Assembly (NCBI RefSeq): GCF_025144465.1 | Contig: NZ_CP083553.1 | Span: 82,501 to 146,500 of the forward strand | Source of the DNA: Leisingera sp. S132 | GTDB lineage: Bacteria; Pseudomonadota; Alphaproteobacteria; Rhodobacterales; Rhodobacteraceae | DNA length: 64,000 bases | Direction: 5' to 3' | Shown here: positions 47,236-55,227 of the stretch, one piece after another | Layout of the letters: each line of letters starts with the position of its first letter | Position numbering within the stretch: the first letter of the stretch is position 1 | Program-made: the position numbers and the translations under genes | Notes under the pieces: generated by a model | The model's database searches: none | What the model was told of the DNA's origin: nothing | What the model saw: the letters and a program-made list of their open reading frames with translations, nothing else

Positions 47236-48258
47236 TCAGGGCGCGGCCCAGCAGGGCAGCAGGTCGCCGGGTTCAGGCCGGGCGTGAAAGACCGCGCGGG
47301 CGATGGCACGGCTCAGGCACAGCGCGGCAGCATGGCAGAGCGGTCCCAGTTCCGCGTCCGGTGCGTCCAGCGCTGTGGCACCGGTGCAGGCGGCAAAGAC
47401 CAGATCGCCGTCGCCGGGGGAATGGGCAGGCACGATGGCACGCCCGATGCCGTCATGCGCCGCAGTGGCCAGCCGCTGGCATTGGGCCTTTGAAAGTGCG
47501 GCATCAGTGGCCACGATGGCGATGGTGGTATTGGCCCGTTCAGGCGGCAGCGGGGTGCCGCCCAGTTTCTGGATCGCTTCGATCTTGCGGCTGTGCAGGC
47601 TGCGGCCCAGCCCGGCGGCTGTATCAGGGCCAATCCCGCCGAATTCATCGCCGATTTCAAACGGCGCGGCCCAGAAATGCCGCTCTCCCGGGGTGGTGAC
47701 GGCGCCCAGCGGATTGGCCGCGACCAGCGCGCCGACGGTGACGCCGTTCTCCAGAACCAGAGAGGCAGAGCCCAAGCCCCCCTTCAGCATTGCCGTCAGG
47801 GCACCTGCGCCGGCGCCTGCGGTGCCCAGTTCAAACGCCTCAGCCGCGGCGTCAAAGGCGGCCCGGCCCAGAGCGCGGTAGGGGTTCTGGTCCCAGCCCT
47901 TGTCGCCGCCGTTCAGCAGGTCAAAAAGAATGGCCCCCGGCACCAGCGGCACCCGCACCGGGCCGACCGGAAAGCCGCGGTCCGCCGCGTGCAGCGCGTC
48001 CATCACACCGGAACAGGCATCCAGCCCGAAGGCCGAGCCGCCCGACAGCACCAGTGCATCGATCCTGGCGACCGATTTGTCGGGTGCCAGCAGATCGGTC
48101 TCCCGCGTGCCCGGCGCACCGCCCATCACATGCACCGAAGCGGTGAAGGGTTTGTCCGCCGTCAGCACCGTGGTGCCGGATTTCAATGCCGCATCCTGGG
48201 CGTTGCCGACCCGCAGGCCGGGCACGTCGGTTATCAGGTTCCTGGGGCCGGGGAGCAT
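47236..48258 (-). CDS. P1 family peptidase (DmpA/NylC-like, S58)
   Basis: 340 residues. N-terminal ITDVPGLRVGNAQD, then GGSAFGLDACSGVMDAL, and a probable autoprocessing/catalytic Thr in ERANTTIAIVATDAAL. The family are Ntn-type aminopeptidases or amidases that self-cleave before Ser/Thr. No signal peptide. Substrate not predictable. Confidence 0.88.
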   Translation of the reverse strand: MLPGPRNLITDVPGLRVGNAQDAALKSGTTVLTADKPFTASVHVMGGAPGTRETDLLAPDKSVARIDALVLSGGSAFGLDACSGVMDALHAADRGFPVGPVRVPLVPGAILFDLLNGGDKGWDQNPYRALGRAAFDAAAEAFELGTAGAGAGALTAMLKGGLGSASLVLENGVTVGALVAANPLGAVTTPGERHFWAAPFEIGDEFGGIGPDTAAGLGRSLHSRKIEAIQKLGGTPLPPERANTTIAIVATDAALSKAQCQRLATAAHDGIGRAIVPAHSPGDGDLVFAACTGATALDAPDAELGPLCHAAALCLSRAIARAVFHARPEPGDLLPCWAAP

Positions 48259-48341
48259 GGCGGGATGTCCTTTTCCTGGGGAGCGCGCTGGCGCGCGCGG
48301 CCTCCGGCGGGAGTATTTGCCTCAAAGAAGAAATGAAGCGT

Positions 48342-48572
48342 TCATTTTGACCCAAGCCTCAACTTGGCGGCAACCAATTCGTCTGCATAGTTGTTCGACA
48401 GAACTGCTGGCAGGCTCTTCTCTAGCTGTGCTTCAAGATCAAAGAGACTTTGCTGTTCGCATTCGTCCAGGTTGGCGGCTGATAATTCAGCCCCATTAAG
48501 TTTCGCGGCAGCTTCCAACAGGACAAGTGCCTCATCCAATGTAAAAGCTATGGATATCTTGTCAGTCGGCAT
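48342..48572 (-). CDS. Small hypothetical protein
   Basis: 76 residues with GAGGT seven bases before ATG 48572. Acidic and predicted helical (TLDEALVLLEAAAKLNGAELS). Lower GC than its neighbours and no family recognised. Isolated between the P1 peptidase and an SDR. Confidence 0.6.
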   Translation of the reverse strand: MPTDKISIAFTLDEALVLLEAAAKLNGAELSAANLDECEQQSLFDLEAQLEKSLPAVLSNNYADELVAAKLRLGSK

Positions 48573-48601
48573 CGTGTGACCTCAGCGTAAGACAAAAAGC
48601 G

Positions 48602-49348
48602 TTAAATGCAGCGCCCTCCGTCCACTTCCATGGCGACGCCCGTCACCATGCTGGCCTCGTCCGAACACAGGAAGCAGGCTGCATTGCCCATGTCCTCCGG
48701 CGTTGAAAACCGGCCGATCGGGATGGTGGACAGGAACTTGGAGCGCATCTCCGGCGTGTCTTCACCCATGAAGGACTTGAGCAGCGGGGTTTCCCCTGCC
48801 ACCGGGTTGATCGCATTGACCCGCACGCCGTGCGGGGCCAGTTCCACTGCCATCGTCTTGGTGGCGGTGATCATCCAGCCCTTGGAGGCGTTGTACCAAT
48901 TGAGATTGGGGCGCGGCGACACGCCGGCGGTGGAGGCGACGTTCAGGATCGCACCGCGCCGGTTGGCTTTCATATGCGGCACCAGCGCACGGGCGGTCAG
49001 GTAGACCGATTTCACGTTGACGCCCAGCACCCGGTCGAAATCCGCCTCACTGATCTCCTCAAGGGGGCTGGGCAGATGGGTGACGCCGGCATTGTTCACC
49101 AGAATATCCAGCTGCCCGAACGCTGCCAGCGCGGCCTCTGCCATTGCGCTGACCGACGAGCCATCCGCGACATTTACCGTCTGCGCAACCGCATTGCTGC
49201 CCAGCTCTGCTGCCATCGCCTCTGCTGCTGCGGTATTGATGTCGGCGATCATCACCCGCGCGCCTTCCGCCAGGAACTTGCGCACGATGCCCGCGCCAAA
49301 GCCCGAGGCGCCGCCGGTCACGATGGCGGTCTTTCCGTCCAGCCGCAT
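48602..49348 (-). CDS. Short-chain dehydrogenase/reductase (glucose/3-oxoacyl-type SDR)
   Basis: 248 residues. TGGASGFG cofactor loop, NNAG, Ser in LNVASTAG, Tyr-x3-Lys in YNASKG, and ETPLLKSFMGEDTPE in the substrate loop. The typical SDR C-terminus TGVAMEVDGG. Unlike most SDRs the third glycine is preceded by Phe (GFGAGI). Substrate unknown. Confidence 0.9.
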   Translation of the reverse strand: MRLDGKTAIVTGGASGFGAGIVRKFLAEGARVMIADINTAAAEAMAAELGSNAVAQTVNVADGSSVSAMAEAALAAFGQLDILVNNAGVTHLPSPLEEISEADFDRVLGVNVKSVYLTARALVPHMKANRRGAILNVASTAGVSPRPNLNWYNASKGWMITATKTMAVELAPHGVRVNAINPVAGETPLLKSFMGEDTPEMRSKFLSTIPIGRFSTPEDMGNAACFLCSDEASMVTGVAMEVDGGRCI

Positions 49349-49423
49349 GATTTCCCTCCCGCACTGTTTGGCGTCAGCATGGGCGGAGAGACGGGCGGGT
49401 GCAATCCCCGGAACAGGGCTGGG

Positions 49424-49843
49424 TTAATCCGGGTCGATCTTACCGCGCGTCGCTTTCAGTTCGCCGCGCTGCTTCTTGGCGTCCAGCCGCCGCCTGACCG
49501 ATCCGCGGGTCGGCTTGGTGGCGATGCGCCGCTTCGGCGCCACCAGCGCCTTGCGCACCAGCTCTGCCAGCCGCTCGCGCACGATCTCGCGGTTCCTTTG
49601 CTGGGACCGGGTCTCGTCGCATTGCAGGATGATGGCGCCGTCCTTGGTCCAGCGCCGTCCTGCCAGCCGTTTCAGCCGCGATTTGACCGCGGGCGCCAGC
49701 GCCGGCGAACGCTCCGCCTCGAACCGCAGCTCGACCGCGGTCGCCACCTTGTTCACATTCTGCCCGCCGGGTCCCGAGGCGCGGATGAAGCTCTCGGTCA
49801 TTTCCCAGTCCTGCAGGGCGATTTGGTCGGTGATGCGGATCAT
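49424..49843 (-). CDS. arfB: Alternative ribosome-rescue factor ArfB (YaeJ)
   Basis: 139 residues from MIRITDQIALQDWEM. Release-factor GGQ motif in RASGPGGQNVNKVATAVEL, and a Lys/Arg-rich C-terminal tail (RRIATKPTRGSVRRRLDAKKQRG) that would enter the mRNA channel. Hydrolyses peptidyl-tRNA on stalled ribosomes. Confidence 0.93.
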   Translation of the reverse strand: MIRITDQIALQDWEMTESFIRASGPGGQNVNKVATAVELRFEAERSPALAPAVKSRLKRLAGRRWTKDGAIILQCDETRSQQRNREIVRERLAELVRKALVAPKRRIATKPTRGSVRRRLDAKKQRGELKATRGKIDPD

Positions 49844-49873
49844 GGTCCTGGTCTGTGTTCGGCGGGGTGTTCC

Positions 49874-49913
49874 AAAATCGAAAGGGCTGTTCCACACGCG
49901 GGGAACAGCCCTT
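49874..49913 (-). terminator. Rho-independent terminator of candidate small RNA
   Basis: Minus strand: AAGGGCTGTTCC-CCGCGTGT-GGAACAGCCCTT then TCGATTTT. A 12-base-pair stem. It lies 31 bases upstream of the arfB start and ends a transcript coming from the yhhQ side. Confidence 0.85.
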
Positions 49914-50050
49914 CGAGATGATAGGAGGTGCACCGGTTAGGTCAGCACCAATTCATGGGTCTATACGTACCAAGGGCTGCCTCGGCCGCACACCTTCTGA
50001 ACTGTTCCGGCACTGCTCTCCATAGCTTCTCTAGACAATGGGCACCTCCT
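49882..50050 (-). ncRNA. Candidate structured small RNA (or short leader peptide gene)
   Basis: Between yhhQ and arfB. AGGAGGTGC at 50042-50050 and GCACCTCCT at 49923-49931 (minus strand reading) are perfectly complementary and would close a 128-base domain. TTGACA lies 45 bases before it and a strong terminator after it. The domain encloses a 20-codon frame at 49961-50023 (MESSAGTVQKVCGRGSPWYV) whose start is 21 bases from the AGGAGG, too far for normal initiation. Not matched by me to any known RNA family. Confidence 0.5.
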
Positions 50051-50094
50051 TTCTGATGTTTCGTGTAAGTCCAGCCTGCCACAGATTCGGTTAA

Positions 50095-50100
50095 TGTCAA
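50095..50100 (-). promoter_or_regulatory. Possible -35 element (TTGACA) for candidate small RNA
   Basis: A perfect TTGACA on the minus strand, right after the yhhQ stop. No good -10 hexamer follows at 16-18 bases, so this is weak promoter evidence. Confidence 0.35.
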
Positions 50101-50107
50101 AACAAAA

Positions 50108-50743
50108 TCATGTGGTCTTTACGGAGAGCTTACGCACGATGATGCGGAAGGGCACAAGCGCGAGCAGCGCCAGCGCCAGTTTCACCAGCCAGTCGGCGAA
50201 GGCCAGCGAGACCCAGTAGGGCACCACAGGACCCTGTCCGATCAACGGCAGCATGTCGCCGGCCCAGGACACATCATTACCCGGCTCGATCCAGATCAGC
50301 GCGGGCGAGAAGGCAAGGGTGAAGAAGATCGCGGTGTCCACGGTGGAACCGGTCAGGGTGGAGGCCAGCGGCGCCCGCCACCACTTCCCTTCGCGCAGGG
50401 CGGAGAAGATGGCGACGTCCAGCATCTGCGCCGTCAGGAAGGCGAGGCCGGAGCCAAGCGCGATGCGCAGGGTCACCGCCGGATAGGTGAAGCCATCGCC
50501 CTGCAGCATGATCCGGGTGCCGATCAGCGAGCAGATCACCCCGGTGGCAAAGCCCGCCGCCACAACCCGGCGCGCGGCGGCGGCGCCGTAGACGCGGTTC
50601 ATCACATCGGTCACCAGGAAAGCCACCGGATAGGTGAAAGCGCCCCAGGTCAGCCAGTTGCCGAACAGGAATTGCACCAGGACGTTGGAGGCCGCCACCA
50701 CGGCGGCCATGGCAAGAATGCCGGGAATATGCGAGCGGGTCAT
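50108..50743 (-). CDS. yhhQ: Queuosine precursor transporter YhhQ (VUT family)
   Basis: 211 residues, about six membrane segments. Family pattern: ASNVLVQFLFGNWLTWGAFTYPVAFLVTDVMNRVYG and ALASTLTGSTVDTAIFFTLAF. Imports queuine precursors (preQ0/preQ1) into the cell. No preQ1 riboswitch was recognised upstream. Confidence 0.92.
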   Translation of the reverse strand: MTRSHIPGILAMAAVVAASNVLVQFLFGNWLTWGAFTYPVAFLVTDVMNRVYGAAAARRVVAAGFATGVICSLIGTRIMLQGDGFTYPAVTLRIALGSGLAFLTAQMLDVAIFSALREGKWWRAPLASTLTGSTVDTAIFFTLAFSPALIWIEPGNDVSWAGDMLPLIGQGPVVPYWVSLAFADWLVKLALALLALVPFRIIVRKLSVKTT

Positions 50744-50847
50744 GCGCGGGATCCGTTTGTTCCGGGGCTGCGAAGAAGGCTGCGCAGCAGCAAAAGACCG
50801 GCTCCCTTAAACTGCTTGAGCCTGTTTCGCAAGATTGCCGCGTGCAA

Positions 50848-50929
50848 GGGGAGGGGGCTCCCGCCCGCGCCGGGTGCCTTTTGCAAAGGCCCCCTTGCGG
50901 TTGGGCCGGGCGCCGCTGGCGCGGCGCGG
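50848..50929 (+). repeat. Three-hairpin intergenic element, family 1 copy C
   Basis: Between yhhQ and the phytase-like gene: a GGGAG/CTCCC hairpin, then GCCTTT-TGC-AAAGGC, then GCGCCGC-TGGC-GCGGCGC. Same order and shared CTCCCGCC and GTTGGGC strings as copies A and B, with different arm sequences. Confidence 0.55.
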
Positions 50930-50938
50930 GACGCCGGG

Positions 50939-51850
50939 TCAGTCGGGCAGGGCGTATTCCACCAGTTCGGTGCGCTGCACCGGCAGGAAATTGTCGTCGG
51001 AGACCATGGTGGCGAACATCCGTCCGGCGGCGCCAGCCCAGACCGACAGGCCTTCGAGGTTGTCATGGGTGCCGGGGCCTGTTTGCAGCAGCAGGGTTTC
51101 ATTGACCGGACCAGCGGCGGTGATATCCCAGCGCCGCAGCCGGCTGCGGAAGCCGAGCAGGGTCAGGTCGCGCTCCAACAGGTAGAACCGGCCGTCGGGA
51201 CCGAAATCCGCGTCCACCGGCAGGAAGCCGCCGCGCGGCGGCAGGCTGAAAGGCCGGCTCCAGCGGCTGCCGTTCCAGCGCCAGACCGGGATCTGCCCGT
51301 GTTTGTCAAAGGCGCGCTCCGGCAGGGTGTAGAGATGGCCGCGGGCATCAATCGCCAAGGTTTCCAGCGATTTGTTGAGCGGCAGCTTGCGGAAGGCCTT
51401 GGGCCGCGGCAGCACCTTGGCGCGGCTATCCGGGCGGCGGTAGCGGGCAACCCGTGCGGCGCCTTCAAAGGAGATGAAGCGGCTGCCGTCGGAGGCGACG
51501 GCCAGGCCCTCGCTGTCGCCGGCAAAGCCGGTCAGCATCTTGCCGGTGGAGGCGCGCAGCCCGTGCGCCGAATGCGCGGTCACGCCGGAAATCAGCCCGC
51601 CGTTGCGCTGAAGACTGGTTGTTACCAGTGTGGCCCGGTCGCTGAGCACCGTCATTTCCTGCCCGCCAGCGCTGATCTTCAGCGCCGAGAAACCGCCGAA
51701 CCAGGGCTGTTTCAGCTTCCAGGTGTAGCTGCCCAGAAATTGCGCCTTGCTGATTGCCGGCGCCGGGCGGCTGGCCGCAAAGGCCGCCGCTGCCAGTCCG
51801 GCGGCGGCGGCAAAAGCCAGGGTCAGTTTGATTGCAGAACGGCGGCGCAT
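50939..51850 (-). CDS. Esterase-like activity of phytase family protein
   Basis: 303 residues. A Tat/Sec-like signal (MRRRSAIKLTLAFAAAAGLAAAAFAAS) then repeated beta segments such as GDSEGLAVASDGSRFISFEG, LETLAIDARGHLYTLPE, VDADFGPDGRFYLLERD and DNLEGLSVWAGAAG, typical of the propeller-like family. Periplasmic; substrate unknown. Overlaps mepA by 28 bases. Confidence 0.85.
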   Translation of the reverse strand: MRRRSAIKLTLAFAAAAGLAAAAFAASRPAPAISKAQFLGSYTWKLKQPWFGGFSALKISAGGQEMTVLSDRATLVTTSLQRNGGLISGVTAHSAHGLRASTGKMLTGFAGDSEGLAVASDGSRFISFEGAARVARYRRPDSRAKVLPRPKAFRKLPLNKSLETLAIDARGHLYTLPERAFDKHGQIPVWRWNGSRWSRPFSLPPRGGFLPVDADFGPDGRFYLLERDLTLLGFRSRLRRWDITAAGPVNETLLLQTGPGTHDNLEGLSVWAGAAGRMFATMVSDDNFLPVQRTELVEYALPD

Positions 51851-52692
51851 TGCTGGGGCAGATCCGAAAGGGTGTAATCCCGTCTCGGTTTAGGCTTCGG
51901 CGCGTTCGGGTCAACCGGTTTCGGCGGCGGCGGGTTCAGAATGTCATTGACCCAGCGCTGCGCATCGGCGCAGCCGTCGCCCTTGGGCGGCGGATCCTGG
52001 TCAACGCAGCCGCGGGCGCCGCGCGGGCAGTTCAGCCGCACATGGAAGTGGTAGTGATGTCCCCACCACGGCCGGATCTTGCGCAGCCAGCGGCGGTCGC
52101 CCTTCTCGTCATTGCACATCTGAACCTTGGCGCCGGGAAACACGAAGATCCGCGCCACCCGCTTGTCCTGGGCAGCGGCCTTCAGGATCTCGTGATGCGC
52201 CCGCGTCCAGCTGGCGTTCACATAGGCGCCCTTGGCCCGGCGCATGGAGATCGAGGAGATGTTTTCCCGCGCGCTGCGGCTCAGGTTCAGCCGGTCCGGC
52301 GGACGCATCCAGATGTCGATATCGAGGCCGATCTGGTGGCTGCGGTGGCCTGACAGCATCGGCCCGCCGCGCGGCTGGCTGATGTCGCCGACATAAAGCC
52401 CCTTCCAGCCGCGCTGTCTGGCGGCCACGCGGCTCAGGTCCTTGACGAAATCAATCGCGGCGGGGTGGCCCCAGTTGCGGTTGCGGCTGAGGCGCATCGC
52501 CTGCCAGGTGGGGCCGGTCTCCGGCAGCTGCTCGGCGCCGGCCACGCAGCCCTTGGCGTAGGAGCCGAACGGCGCGGGTTTCTGCTGCGAGGCGCTGGGC
52601 TTGGCCCCGAACAGCGCCTTGGCGGGGGTCTGCGCGCTTGCCGGAACACTCAGTCCCGCAACCGCCAGACAGATGGCAAGTAACAGTCTCAA
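51823..52692 (-). CDS. mepA: Penicillin-insensitive murein endopeptidase MepA
   Basis: 289 residues with signal peptide ending PASAQ. LAS-type zinc peptidase with SGHRSHQIGLDIDIW (His and Asp ligands) and PWWGHHYHFHVRLNCP (His ligands). Cleaves D-Ala-mDAP cross-links in peptidoglycan. The C-terminus is proline-rich. Overlaps both neighbours. Confidence 0.93.
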   Translation of the reverse strand: MRLLLAICLAVAGLSVPASAQTPAKALFGAKPSASQQKPAPFGSYAKGCVAGAEQLPETGPTWQAMRLSRNRNWGHPAAIDFVKDLSRVAARQRGWKGLYVGDISQPRGGPMLSGHRSHQIGLDIDIWMRPPDRLNLSRSARENISSISMRRAKGAYVNASWTRAHHEILKAAAQDKRVARIFVFPGAKVQMCNDEKGDRRWLRKIRPWWGHHYHFHVRLNCPRGARGCVDQDPPPKGDGCADAQRWVNDILNPPPPKPVDPNAPKPKPRRDYTLSDLPQQCAAVLQSN

Positions 52693-54053
52693 CCCTGATC
52701 TCCTTCTCCTTGAACCCAGAATAACAGTACCAATCCGATCAGAAACAGGCCGATGACCGGGGTGATCCCCAGCCGGGCGCTGCCGGTGACAGTGGTTGCA
52801 ACGCCGATCAGCATCGGCGCCAGAAAGGCGGTGGCGCGGCCCGACAGGCCATAAAGGCCAAAGCTCTCGGTTGCCTTGGCCGGGTCGGTGTGGCGCACCA
52901 TCAGGCTGCGGCTGGCCGATTGCAGGATGCCGCCAAAGCCGCCGATCAGCACGCCGCAGCCAAAGAACACCGCGTCCGGCAGTTTCGACCCCTCGGGCAG
53001 GGCAATGCCGAATATCTGTTCGCGCGACATGCTGACGATGGTCAGGCAGACCAGGCTCAGCACCAGGATAGAGAGGATTATCACCGGCTTGGGCCCGTAT
53101 TTCCGGTCCGCCTTGCCGCCGGCCCAGCAGAATAGGGTGGCCGCCAGCGCCGCCACGATGCCAAAGACGCCAATGAGGGTGATCTGCCAGCCCAGCACCA
53201 GCTTGGCGTAAACGCCGCCAAAACCGTAAAGCCCGTTCAGCGCATCGCGGTACAGCATGGAGGAGCCGAGGTAGCTGGCGAGGCTGACCCGGTTGCGCAG
53301 GTTTTTCACCGACTGCACCACCAGTGCCACCGCCTGGCCCACGGTGCCGCGCTGGCCGGTGGCGCGGCCCTCATGCACCCACAGGAAATAGGGGATCATG
53401 AAGACGGCAAACCACAGCGCGGTGAAGGGCCCGACCGCGCGGGTGCCTTCGCGTGCTTCGGCGTCCAGCCCGAGCAGCGGGCTGAGGCCGATCAGGGTCC
53501 TGCCGCTGGCCTGCTCGACAAACAGCAAGAGCATGATGAACAGCGAAATCACCCCGCCCAAGTAGCCAAAGGCAAAGCCGGAGCCGGAGACATTGCCGAC
53601 GTCTTCCTTGCCGGCCAGCGAGGGCAGCTGGGCGTTGACGAAGATCAGTGCAAATTCCGCCCCGATAAAGCCGAAGCCAAAGCTGATCAGCATCCACCAA
53701 AGGTTGCTGCCGCCCGGGTCCATGAACCACAGCCCCCAGGCGCCCAGCACATACATGCAGGAAAACACAACGATCCAGGGCCGCCGCCGGCCGGAGATAT
53801 CGGCCAGCGCCCCCATGAACGGCGCGCCGAAGCCGATGATCAGCCCGGTCACGGTCAGGCACAGCGACCAGATGGTCTGCGCCTGTGCCTTGGCGGCCTC
53901 ATCTGCCAGTCCCTGGCCAATGAAATGCTCCGCGGCAACGGCGGCAAAGAACGGGCTGAAAACAAAGGTGACCAGCAGGGTGTGATAGGGCTGGCTGGCC
54001 CAGTCGAAGAACCACCACCCCCAGATGCGCTTGCGCATGGATACCTGCTGCAT
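52689..54053 (-). CDS. MFS transporter, UMF1/Atg22-like family
   Basis: 454 residues, 12 predicted membrane segments. The N-terminus KRIWGWWFFDWASQPYHTLLVTFVFSPFF is characteristic of the UMF1 (Atg22-like) group. A start at the Met 15 bases downstream is possible (better Shine-Dalgarno spacing). Substrate unknown. Overlaps mepA by four bases. Confidence 0.9.
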   Translation of the reverse strand: MQQVSMRKRIWGWWFFDWASQPYHTLLVTFVFSPFFAAVAAEHFIGQGLADEAAKAQAQTIWSLCLTVTGLIIGFGAPFMGALADISGRRRPWIVVFSCMYVLGAWGLWFMDPGGSNLWWMLISFGFGFIGAEFALIFVNAQLPSLAGKEDVGNVSGSGFAFGYLGGVISLFIMLLLFVEQASGRTLIGLSPLLGLDAEAREGTRAVGPFTALWFAVFMIPYFLWVHEGRATGQRGTVGQAVALVVQSVKNLRNRVSLASYLGSSMLYRDALNGLYGFGGVYAKLVLGWQITLIGVFGIVAALAATLFCWAGGKADRKYGPKPVIILSILVLSLVCLTIVSMSREQIFGIALPEGSKLPDAVFFGCGVLIGGFGGILQSASRSLMVRHTDPAKATESFGLYGLSGRATAFLAPMLIGVATTVTGSARLGITPVIGLFLIGLVLLFWVQGEGDQG

Positions 54054-54132
54054 GCCCGCCCTCTTGTTATCGGGGCGCAGGGATTACGGGTCTGCACCCT
54101 CTTGCCTTCAGGTATGGCAGGCGGGCAGGGGC

Positions 54133-54681
54133 CTAGGCAAGCCCGTCCTGCATCGGCGGCCAGGGCCGGCCGCCATCCGCCGCGCACCATTCCTTGATCC
54201 AGCCGGGCAGCTCGGGCGAGGCTTCCGCATCCTGCCCCAGCGCCGCCAGCACTTTTTCGGGCGGCACGATGCCGTTGCGGTCCGTCACTGCGGTGCGCAG
54301 CATCACATGGCTGGCGCAGTCGCCGCTCTTCTTCCACATCGACTGCTCGACATAGATGAATTTGTCGTCCCAGCCCGCGGTGCGGCTGCGCATCTCAAAC
54401 TTCTCGAAACCGCGGATGCGGCGGCGGTAGCGCACAGAGGATCCTGCCACCGTCAGCCCCCAGCGCTGCTGCCGCAGGCAGCGGATCAGCCCCACCCGCT
54501 GCGCCAGCATGGTGCGCCCCAGGTCATAGAGCGTCATGGTACGGCCGTTGTTCAGCTCCATCCACATGTCCAGGTCCCAGGGCCAGCAGATGTGGCTGGA
54601 GACATGCATGCCGGTGATCGGCAGCGGCTCCATCCGGCTGGCCAGAACGGTATCCTTGATCAGGCGGAAAATCGGGTACAT
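54133..54681 (-). CDS. Acyl-CoA thioesterase-like protein (hotdog fold)
   Basis: 182 residues from MYPIFRLIKDTVLASRM. Pattern SSHICWPWDLDMWMELNNGRTMTLYDLGRTML (active Asp and first helix of 4HBT enzymes) and VRYRRRIRGFEKFEMRSRTAGWDDKFIYVEQSMW. Acyl-CoA specificity unknown. Divergent from yggT. Confidence 0.85.
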   Translation of the reverse strand: MYPIFRLIKDTVLASRMEPLPITGMHVSSHICWPWDLDMWMELNNGRTMTLYDLGRTMLAQRVGLIRCLRQQRWGLTVAGSSVRYRRRIRGFEKFEMRSRTAGWDDKFIYVEQSMWKKSGDCASHVMLRTAVTDRNGIVPPEKVLAALGQDAEASPELPGWIKEWCAADGGRPWPPMQDGLA

Positions 54682-54814
54682 CGGCGCGCGCTCCTTGATG
54701 GCATGTGCCCGTGATGCCACCCGTTTACAGCGCGTCAACCGCAACCTCGCGGAAGCCTTGCGCATTTCGCCGCGTCTGCTTACCTGTGAGGCTGTTCGAA
54801 AGAGGGAAATACTG

Positions 54815-55102
54815 ATGGTCTCGCTGTTCCAAATCCTGATGCTGATCCTGGACGTGGTCTGGTTCTTCATCATTGCCCATGTGATCATGAGCTGGCTGAT
54901 CAACTTCCAGGTTCTGAACCTGCACCAGCAGCTGGTGGGGCAGATCTGGTACGGCCTGAATCGGATACTGGAGCCGCTTTACGCGCCGGTGCGCCGCATC
55001 CTGCCCAGCATGGGCGGCATCGACCTGGCGCCGCTGGCGGTGCTGATCGGCGTCTATGCGCTGCGCATTATCCTGGTGAACAACGTCTCGGCGTTCTACT
55101 GA
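54815..55102 (+). CDS. YggT family membrane protein
   Basis: 95 residues with two hydrophobic hairpins and the family RILEPLYAPVRRILPSMGGIDLAPLAVLIGVYALR segment. GAGGGAAA lies before ATG 54815. A small inner-membrane protein implicated in envelope and osmotic homeostasis in other bacteria. Followed by a terminator. Confidence 0.92.
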   Translation: MVSLFQILMLILDVVWFFIIAHVIMSWLINFQVLNLHQQLVGQIWYGLNRILEPLYAPVRRILPSMGGIDLAPLAVLIGVYALRIILVNNVSAFY

Positions 55103-55116
55103 TCTGAAAATCTCCG

Positions 55117-55141
55117 GCCCGGCATTTCCTGCCGGGCTTTT
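55117..55141 (+). terminator. Rho-independent terminator after yggT
   Basis: GCCCGGCA-TTTCC-TGCCGGGC followed by TTTT, 15 bases past the stop. Confidence 0.87.
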
Positions 55142-55227
55142 AACCTGCGGGCCTTGCCGCCCCATGCCTCCTGTGGGATTGTGCCTGCCAAAGAAGAGCA
55201 GCACTGACCACGAGGCCCTCCGCCCCC

